Shown here in pieces: positions 7,038 to 11,793 of a stretch of DNA of 11,793 bases (positions are counted from its first letter, which is position 1; each line of letters starts with the position of its first letter). The stretch is from the NCBI GenBank assembly GCA_043811005.1, contig JBDRNO010000258.1, positions 1 to 11,793 of the forward strand. The letters are read 5' to 3'. The position numbers and the translations under genes are program-made. Origin of the DNA: JBDRNO01 sp043811005 (lineage in GTDB: Bacteria; Bacteroidota; Bacteroidia; NORP154). Under the pieces are notes generated by a model, which worked only from the letters and a program-made list of their open reading frames with translations, searched no databases and was not told the origin of the DNA.

Positions 7038-7811
7038 ATGCAAAAAGTAAAAGTAGATTACACTCACGACAGTTCTGTTGCCCGCGTAATTCTTGATGAT
7101 GGGAAAGGCAACATATTAGACCATATTATGATGGAGGAGTTACTGGAACTGCTTTATTCTTTTAAAGATAAAAAAGACCTCAAACTCATCTCCTTTGAGG
7201 GGGCGGGCAAGCATTTCTCGTTTGGCGCAAGCGTTGAAGAACACACCAAAGAAAATGCTGCCGGCATGCTGAAATCTTTTCATCAGCTTTTTTACTCGAT
7301 AATTGACCTGTCAATTCTAACAGTGGCAAAAATCTCAGGACAGTGCCTTGGTGGTGGTATGGAATTAGCATTGATCTGTAACTTTTTATTTGCCGATAAA
7401 ACAGCTTTTCTCGGACAACCAGAGATAGTCCTTGGTGTTTTTCCCCCACCTGCATCTGTTTTATTACCATTAAAGATCGGAAATGCCAGGGCAGAAGAGT
7501 TGATCATCACAGGCAAGAGCATTACTGCTGAAAGAGGTAAAGAAATAGGCCTGATCAATGAAGTTTATGAGGACAAAACAATAATGGAAGCTGAATTAGA
7601 CGAATGGATAGTGAAGAATATACTTAAAAAAAGCGCCTCATCTTTACGCTATACCAATAGAGCTTCACGGATATTTTTCAATCACATCGTGGGCGAATAC
7701 TTACCGATGCTTGAGCAAATGTATACCAAAGAGCTGATGGAAACCAAGGATGCGAATGAAGGAATCAACTCATTTTTGGAAAAGAGAAAACCGGTTTGGG
7801 AGAATTGTTAA
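7038..7811 (+). CDS. dch: Cyclohexa-1,5-diene-1-carbonyl-CoA hydratase (Dch / BamR)
   Basis: This enoyl-CoA hydratase/isomerase family enzyme adds water to the dienoyl-CoA made by benzoyl-CoA reductase, giving 6-hydroxycyclohex-1-ene-1-carbonyl-CoA, the substrate of the upstream Had. Its 257 residues fit the family. Features seen: HFSFGASVEEH at 59-69 (first oxyanion element; the FSFGASVEEH form is typical of Dch), GQCLGGGMELAL at 101-112 with E109, and GQPEIVLGVFPPPASVLLP from 126 with E129, the positions of the two crotonase catalytic glutamates. The short insert-free N-terminus and FPPPAS segment also match Dch. On its own a generic enoyl-CoA hydratase would be possible, but the gene order had-oah-dch makes the call firm. 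The start ATG follows an A/T leader. The gene ends 14 bases before the convergent apgM stop. Confidence 0.9.
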   Translation: MQKVKVDYTHDSSVARVILDDGKGNILDHIMMEELLELLYSFKDKKDLKLISFEGAGKHFSFGASVEEHTKENAAGMLKSFHQLFYSIIDLSILTVAKISGQCLGGGMELALICNFLFADKTAFLGQPEIVLGVFPPPASVLLPLKIGNARAEELIITGKSITAERGKEIGLINEVYEDKTIMEAELDEWIVKNILKKSASSLRYTNRASRIFFNHIVGEYLPMLEQMYTKELMETKDANEGINSFLEKRKPVWENC

Positions 7812-7825
7812 CACCGGTTTAACAT

Positions 7826-9034
7826 TTATTTCCCTAAAAGAGCCCTGATAAATTCATTACCTTTCAACATTCCGTAGTATCCTTTTTCCACGGAGAGTTC
7901 ATTATACTCAGTTACTGTATCAGGCGCTTCATCCGGCCGGTATATTATGAAAGGGACCGGCTCTCGTGTATGTGTTCTAATTTTACAGGGAGTAGGATGA
8001 TCAGGAAGAATAGCAATAGCTACATCTTCATCCATTTCATTGGTCTTTTCCACAATATATTTCACCACTCTATTGTCTAGGTATTCAATTGTCTTTATCT
8101 TCAGGTCTACATCACCTTCATGACTTGCTTCATCGCTTGCTTCTATATGCAGATATACAAATTCAACCTCATTGAGCGCCCTTACAGCAGCTTCGGCTTT
8201 GCCTTCATAATTAGTGTCATACAAGCCGGTAGCGCCTTCAACCTTAATGATCTTAAATCCTGCATAAACGCCAATTCCCTGTATCAGATCTACAGCAGAA
8301 ATTACAGCTCCGCTATTAATGCCATATAATTCCCCGAAAGTCTTCATTTTCGGCTTGTAACCGGGAGACCACATCCATATTGAATTTCCGGGGTTTTTAC
8401 CTTCATTTATTCTTTTCCGGTTAACGGGATGATCCTTTAAAATGTTTTGTGATCTGATTATCAGGTCATTCAAAAAAGATGCTGTTTCCTCACCTTTTTC
8501 ATTATTTGGTTTGACCAGCACATCCCTGAATGGTGTTCCCGGAACATCATGCGGAGGAGTGCACTGAATTTCCTTGGAACCGTCTTTAACAACAAGTAAA
8601 TGGCGGTAGCTTATACCCGGATGTATCTCTATTTTGTCCGATCCAAGCTCTTTATTTAATGTTTCAATAAGAATATGCGATTCTTCTGTAGTTATATGAC
8701 CAGCAGAATGATTTTTGATCTTCTCATTTTCGATGCATATAATATTACATCTTAGTGCCAGGTCAGAGGGTACAAGTTTCACGCCCATACTTGCTGCCTC
8801 AAGTACTCCGCGTCCTTCCAATACTTCATAAACGTCATATCCAAGCACTCCAAGATTGGCAACCTCACTGCCGGGAGGCATGTCATCTGGTACGGTTACA
8901 AGCTTACCGGTCCTTCCCCGTGCAGCAAGAGCATCAATATGAGGAATATTGGCAGCCATAAGAGGCGTTTTCCCATTAAGTTTATCAATGGGTTCATCTG
9001 CCATGCCGTCTCCAAGAATTATAATATACTTCAT
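7826..9034 (-). CDS. apgM: Cofactor-independent phosphoglycerate mutase family protein; probable homoserine kinase of threonine synthesis
   Basis: The protein has 402 residues and belongs to the alkaline-phosphatase-like superfamily, archaeal-type phosphoglycerate mutase branch. The metal and nucleophile set is visible: D9 in ILGDGMAD, S56 in MPPGSEVANLGVLGYD, D301 and H305 in SDEASHEGD, D345-H346 in LPDHPTP, and H355. Length and sequence fit the Bacteroidota subgroup annotated as proposed homoserine kinase (TIGR02535), whose genes sit with thrA and thrC. Here thrC lies upstream on the same strand, separated by a toxin-antitoxin pair and palindromic spacers. That context favours phosphorylation of homoserine over glycolysis, but the sequence alone does not decide; a true mutase remains possible. 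The start at 9034 gives the canonical MKYIIILGDGMAD. Confidence 0.92.
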   Translation of the reverse strand: MKYIIILGDGMADEPIDKLNGKTPLMAANIPHIDALAARGRTGKLVTVPDDMPPGSEVANLGVLGYDVYEVLEGRGVLEAASMGVKLVPSDLALRCNIICIENEKIKNHSAGHITTEESHILIETLNKELGSDKIEIHPGISYRHLLVVKDGSKEIQCTPPHDVPGTPFRDVLVKPNNEKGEETASFLNDLIIRSQNILKDHPVNRKRINEGKNPGNSIWMWSPGYKPKMKTFGELYGINSGAVISAVDLIQGIGVYAGFKIIKVEGATGLYDTNYEGKAEAAVRALNEVEFVYLHIEASDEASHEGDVDLKIKTIEYLDNRVVKYIVEKTNEMDEDVAIAILPDHPTPCKIRTHTREPVPFIIYRPDEAPDTVTEYNELSVEKGYYGMLKGNEFIRALLGK

Positions 9035-9148
9035 GATATATCAGGTTTAGTTAGAGTTTGTCTATAATATCAACATATCAGCATCAAATAAAAATATTAT
9101 AAATTTCTTCTCTTTTTTGTGTTATGACTCTATTTATTTATCACAATA

Positions 9149-9277
9149 CTACGAAGGCGGTAGAGTAATCTTTTTGATTGGTATCTTGTTTGACTTCTTC
9201 TTTGTTTTCATTTGTTTTCCATTATGTTCAAGTACAAAGAAATTCTTACATATTCCCAGATATTTATTTTTCATCAT
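9149..9277 (-). CDS. Possible small protein, 42 residues, unknown
   Basis: The frame runs from ATG-ATG at 9277-9272 to TAG at 9151-9149 and encodes MMKNKYLGICKNFFVLEHNG, then a lysine-rich stretch and KIPIKKITLPPS. A purine-rich GGGAGG lies just upstream of the start at a plausible distance, unusual for this genome. The composition is basic with no membrane segment. I do not recognise it. A frame of this length can arise by chance, so this is a weak call. Confidence 0.22.
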   Translation of the reverse strand: MMKNKYLGICKNFFVLEHNGKQMKTKKKSNKIPIKKITLPPS

Positions 9278-9293
9278 TATGTAGCCCTCCCTT

Positions 9294-9326
9294 CTTCACG
9301 GGTTTTTGAAACCTGTGAGGTTTTTT
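9294..9326 (+). repeat. Hairpin with T-run, alternative palindrome AAACCTGTGAGGTTT
   Basis: CTTCACGGGTTT (9294-9305) pairs with AAACCTGTGAGG (9309-9320) over 12 positions with two G-T wobbles and a three-base loop, followed by TTTTTT. AAACCTGTGAGGTTT (9309-9323) is itself an alternative small hairpin. It looks like a rho-independent terminator on the plus strand, yet no plus-strand gene precedes it within 1.4 kb. A dispersed palindromic repeat is the likelier reading. Confidence 0.55.
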
Positions 9327-9418
9327 CCGAAGTCAATGTTTTTGGGAGTGGAAAAAGGCAGGACTTCAACGTGACTCGGTATAAATTTTGGTCATTTGTA
9401 TTTCAGCTTTGTGATATG

Positions 9419-9862
9419 TTAGGTTTTATTCTTTGATAGCGTCAAGACTTCAATCTCTGTTACTCGTTTTAACTCAGAGTCATTTGTAAGAAACATTGTT
9501 GCTCCATTTACAATTCCTGTTGCAATTTGAATTGAATCTGGTGTCCTAAGATGATAATCTGCTCTTATTTGTGCTGCCCGCATTGATGTTTCTATGTCTA
9601 TGTCATAAATATCAATGTTTGGGGATGTTGTCAATATTTGTTCATATTTGTCAACTAAGTCTTGTCGCTTTAATCGTATGGGTTGAACTAAAACTTCTAA
9701 AAGAGTCAGTGTGGAGGTTACAAAATTGATTTGTCCTTGTTTGTTTGCTTGAAATATTTCCAGAAGTTGATCCTGATATTTGGAGTGCCCTTCAATAAAG
9801 TATATAAGAGGGGCAGTATCTATAAATACAGTCTTGTTTATCAGTTTGTCTTTTATTCCCAT
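9419..9862 (-). CDS. PIN-domain ribonuclease toxin (VapC-like)
   Basis: The protein has 147 residues and one PIN domain, a Mg2+-dependent RNA-cleaving fold found in type II toxins. Acidic active-site residues are in place: D15 in VFIDTAPLIYFIE, E56 in LLEVLVQP, D109 in RTPDSIQIATGIVNGA, and D128 in FLTNDSEL. It is therefore probably active. Its start overlaps the end of the small upstream gene by 10 bases, the usual antitoxin-toxin coupling. The neighbouring metabolic genes and palindromic spacers suggest this pair was acquired between thrC and apgM. Which RNA it cuts cannot be read from the sequence. Confidence 0.9.
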   Translation of the reverse strand: MGIKDKLINKTVFIDTAPLIYFIEGHSKYQDQLLEIFQANKQGQINFVTSTLTLLEVLVQPIRLKRQDLVDKYEQILTTSPNIDIYDIDIETSMRAAQIRADYHLRTPDSIQIATGIVNGATMFLTNDSELKRVTEIEVLTLSKNKT

Positions 9863-10077
9863 TGCCTTTCTTGTTGGATATATTGGTCAATATTTACATC
9901 TTTCCATATCTCTGATCCTAAATTGTTCAAGTCGGCAAGGTGGTAAGAGGTCTGATTTATGTTGTTTTTATTCTTTTTTAATAATCTCACTATTCGTTCC
10001 ATGAGATAAAGGCTAGTATCATAGTCCATTTGCCTGATTTGTGATAAAATATTTTTTATTTTTATTGTTCTCTCCAT
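9853..10077 (-). CDS. Antitoxin partner of the PIN toxin
   Basis: The protein has 74 residues, starts MERTIKIKNI, and has an amphipathic, probably helical middle (residues 10-37). The C-terminal tail is LNNLGSEIWKDVNIDQYIQQ followed by ERQWE. A tail of the type LGS-x-IWK-x-x-D-x-D-x-YI followed by a Trp-containing end is common in small proteins encoded just before PIN toxins and likely wraps the toxin active site. The N-terminus would be the DNA-binding or dimerising part, but no standard AbrB or ribbon-helix-helix motif is obvious. The stop TAA lies inside the toxin start (ATGGGAATAA), overlapping by 10 bases. The antitoxin role is inferred from position, size and tail. Confidence 0.75.
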   Translation of the reverse strand: MERTIKIKNILSQIRQMDYDTSLYLMERIVRLLKKNKNNINQTSYHLADLNNLGSEIWKDVNIDQYIQQERQWE

Positions 10078-10236
10078 TATTACTTATTTTTTTGTTTTTT
10101 TTTGCGAATATACGTAATTTTTTCTATTTTGTTTCGGCATGGTGTTTTCTGGTTAAATATTATTTTGAGGCGCTACATAATAAAATTATACTATTTTATC
10201 TAAAAAAGGAAATAGATTCAAAAAGCTGTTTTTATA

Positions 10237-10256
10237 AATCCGCCAGCTGGCGGATT
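10237..10256. repeat. Perfect 20-bp palindrome, core CCGCCAGCTGGCGG
   Basis: AATCCGCCAGCTGGCGGATT is its own reverse complement. It is far more GC-rich than its surroundings and stands between the thrC stop and the antitoxin start. No T-run follows on either strand. It is probably one of a set of dispersed palindromes. Confidence 0.8.
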
Positions 10257-10280
10257 GTTGTATTATTTCCATTCTTTCAT

Positions 10281-10303
10281 AACCCTGCACTTCGTACAGG
10301 GTT
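10281..10303. repeat. Hairpin AACCCTG...CAGGGTT
   Basis: AACCCTGCAC (10281-10290) pairs with GTACAGGGTT (10294-10303) in 9 of 10 positions with loop TTC. It is the second of three consecutive hairpins in this spacer. Confidence 0.7.
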
Positions 10304-10313
10304 ATTCACATTT

Positions 10314-10330
10314 GACCCGCCAGGCGGGTC
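10314..10330. repeat. Perfect palindrome GACCCGCC-A-GGCGGGTC
   Basis: The 8-base arms pair perfectly around a single A. It lies 27 bases beyond the thrC stop, with a smaller AT hairpin (GATTGT 10333-10338 with ACAATC 10345-10350) between it and the stop. It could act as a roadblock or processing site at the thrC 3' end, but no U-tract follows. Confidence 0.75.
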
Positions 10331-10356
10331 GGGATTGTTTAAATACAATCTTAATT

Positions 10357-11712
10357 TCAATAATTATCTCTAAGGAATGTCTTGAACTCCTTATAATCAT
10401 TCTCTATTTTAGCATAGTATTCCTCCTTTTCCTCTATTCCCACAAGACTTGGGGGAAGTGCCGGATCAATTGAGAGGATCTCCTTTATCTCTTTGGGGAA
10501 TTTTGCAGGATGAGCAGTTTCCAGGGAAACATATAACTGATCAGGTGTATCATTTTCTTCAAGATAATGTTGCAGCCCTCCCCATGCAACAGCGCCATGT
10601 GGTTCCAGTAAGAGTTGGTGGGTATCATAAGCATTTTTAATTGTGGCTTTGGTTTCTTTATTATTAATACTAACACCATACATTTCTTTCCTGATAAGAT
10701 CAAGGCTCGGTTGTTTTTTAATAATTCCATTCTCATCCATAACACCACCGTATAAAGCAATCAGCCGTGACATATTACTTGGATGACCGACATTCATAGC
10801 ACTTGAGATGCAGTTCTTTGAAGGAATTATTAATTCATACCTGCCTGATTCAAAATATTTTGGCACTTCATCATTTTCATTAGTTGCTACAATAAATTTC
10901 CTGACCGGAAGACCCATCTTCAAAGCAAGAAGACCACCAGTCAGGTCACCGAAATTTCCAGAAGGGACAGAAAAGATTATCCTTTCATCCTCATCCTGCA
11001 GTTTTGCATAAGCATAAAAATAGTACATTGTCTGAGGCAGGACTCTTCCAATGTTTATTGAATTAGCAGAAGAAAGGTTAAGATAATCCAGGTTAGTATC
11101 CGCAAATGCCTGTTTAACCAGTGCCTGGCAATCATCAAATTTGCAATCAATAGCAATAGTCTGAATGTTTTTCTGCAATGAGGTCATTTGTTTCCTTTGC
11201 CTGGCAGTGACTTCTTTTTCGGGAAACAGGACAACCACTTTTATATTATCGAGTCCGTAAAACGCATTTGCAATTGCACTTCCCGTATCACCTGAAGTGG
11301 CGGTCAGGATCAAAAGATCCATGCTCTCTTTCATTAGAAAATATTGCATCAGGCGCGCCATCATGCGGGCGGCAAAATCTTTAAAAGATGCAGTAGGTCC
11401 CTGGTCGAGCCTCATCACATATTTTCTTTCATATACATTTTCCAAAGGAACAGCATAGTTATATGCATCTTTTACAATTTTCAGGAGGTCATTATCAGGG
11501 ATGTCATTTCTTAAAAATTTCTTACTGACTGCGAATGCAATTTCAAAATATTCCATTTCAGAGAAACTTTTTATCTCATCTAAGGATATTGAAGGAATTT
11601 TTTCCGGCATAAAGAGTCCTCTGTCAGGAGCAATTCCCTTTAATAAAGCATCTCTGAAAGTTACATGCTTTGCTTTAAGATTGGTTGAATAGTATAAAAG
11701 TGGCTTTTCCAT
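10357..11712 (-). CDS. thrC: Threonine synthase
   Basis: This PLP enzyme converts O-phosphohomoserine and water to threonine and phosphate. The 451-residue protein is of the longer fold with an N-terminal segment beginning YYSTNLKAKHVTFRDALLKG and GLFMPEKIP. The PLP lysine is K111 in GPTASFKDF. Following it are TATSGDTGSAI (from 137) and the phosphate-cup motif SVPSGNFGDLTGG ending near 260, all typical of ThrC. The SSANSINIGR segment (from 214) is also conserved. The start at 11712 is preceded by an A/T leader without Shine-Dalgarno and by an inverted repeat. In Bacteroidota it normally clusters with thrA and the phosphoglycerate-mutase-like homoserine kinase; the latter is downstream here, and thrA is not in the window. 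Confidence 0.97.
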   Translation of the reverse strand: MEKPLLYYSTNLKAKHVTFRDALLKGIAPDRGLFMPEKIPSISLDEIKSFSEMEYFEIAFAVSKKFLRNDIPDNDLLKIVKDAYNYAVPLENVYERKYVMRLDQGPTASFKDFAARMMARLMQYFLMKESMDLLILTATSGDTGSAIANAFYGLDNIKVVVLFPEKEVTARQRKQMTSLQKNIQTIAIDCKFDDCQALVKQAFADTNLDYLNLSSANSINIGRVLPQTMYYFYAYAKLQDEDERIIFSVPSGNFGDLTGGLLALKMGLPVRKFIVATNENDEVPKYFESGRYELIIPSKNCISSAMNVGHPSNMSRLIALYGGVMDENGIIKKQPSLDLIRKEMYGVSINNKETKATIKNAYDTHQLLLEPHGAVAWGGLQHYLEENDTPDQLYVSLETAHPAKFPKEIKEILSIDPALPPSLVGIEEKEEYYAKIENDYKEFKTFLRDNY

Positions 11713-11729
11713 AGTTATGTAATTTTGAT

Positions 11730-11788
11730 AATTAACTTAAGTTGCTACTTACTAAACAAAAAGTTATAAGTGGCAACTTGCGTTAATT
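11730..11788. repeat. Imperfect inverted repeat upstream of thrC
   Basis: Arms 11730-11751 and 11767-11788 match at 19 of 22 positions; the core is AAGTTGCTACTTA against the complement of TAAGTGGCAACTT. A 15-base spacer of mostly A lies between. It starts 18 bases upstream of the thrC ATG, so it could be an operator, a leader hairpin or a dispersed repeat. The window ends five bases beyond. Confidence 0.65.
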
Positions 11789-11793
11789 AATAA

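Larger units (their letters stand above)
9035..9418. other. Intergenic stretch between PIN toxin and apgM; decayed, contains a palindromic repeat
   Basis: These 384 bases lie between the end of the PIN toxin gene and the apgM start, both on the minus strand. They hold a hairpin with a T-run (9294-9326) and a possible 42-codon reading frame (9149-9277). A frame of the flanking sequence gives fragments such as KTLTSEKTSQVSKTREEG with no start, which looks like translated repeat. No promoter could be placed with confidence. Confidence 0.5.

Noticed and set aside
4636..7811. Looked for benzoyl-CoA reductase, benzoate-CoA ligase or a ferredoxin gene alongside had-oah-dch.
   Set aside because: None of the genes in the window encodes these; only the lower-pathway trio and nifJ are present.
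7807..7823. Small palindrome GTTAACACCGGTTTAAC between the convergent dch and apgM stops, as a two-way terminator.
   Set aside because: Only about five outer base pairs form around an ACCGGT core, an unpaired base breaks symmetry, and no clear T-run follows, so a terminator call is not justified.
10041..10473. Plus-strand frames spanning the thrC/antitoxin spacer.
   Set aside because: They translate low-complexity T-rich DNA and palindromes into Phe/Leu-rich sequence and run into the thrC gene on the opposite strand; no homology seen.

Overview
The window reads as chromosomal DNA of an anaerobic Bacteroidota (Bacteroidetes) bacterium. It is AT-rich, and most start codons (had, oah, dch, thrC) follow A/T-rich leaders without a Shine-Dalgarno sequence. 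Elements resembling the Bacteroidota -7 box (TAnnTTTG) occur between divergent genes. Threonine synthase lies near a phosphoglycerate-mutase-like protein of the type proposed as homoserine kinase in this phylum. This assignment is inferred from gene style and context, not from a search.

Layout. Positions 1-603 (minus strand) hold accessory or decayed material: the N-terminus of a DUF1016/YhcG-type nuclease running off the left edge, a broken piece of a DUF2779 protein, and the tail of another lost gene. Positions 605-4150 (minus) hold one large gene for pyruvate:ferredoxin oxidoreductase (nifJ). A 485-base divergent intergenic region (4151-4635) is rich in repeats. Positions 4636-7811 (plus) hold three genes in a row, had, oah and dch. 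They encode the three enzymes of the modified beta-oxidation that follows ring reduction in anaerobic benzoyl-CoA degradation. Positions 7826-11712 (minus) hold, from right to left, thrC, a small antitoxin/PIN-toxin pair, and an apgM-like gene, separated by spacers full of palindromes.

How the genes fit together. Dch hydrates cyclohexa-1,5-diene-1-carbonyl-CoA, Had oxidises the resulting alcohol with NAD+, and Oah adds water and opens the ring to give 3-hydroxypimelyl-CoA. This trio is the diagnostic core of the benzoyl-CoA pathway. No benzoyl-CoA reductase is in the window. The divergent pyruvate:ferredoxin oxidoreductase could supply the reduced ferredoxin that ring reduction needs, or could be ordinary central metabolism. 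The same enzymes can also run backwards toward cyclic acids, as in Syntrophus. Finding this set in a Bacteroidota background is the most notable content here.

The spacers are unusually structured. Two hairpins are built from short tandem units (8 and 10 nt) on one strand that reappear inverted on the other. There are also several perfect or near-perfect palindromes and a duplicated leader upstream of had.
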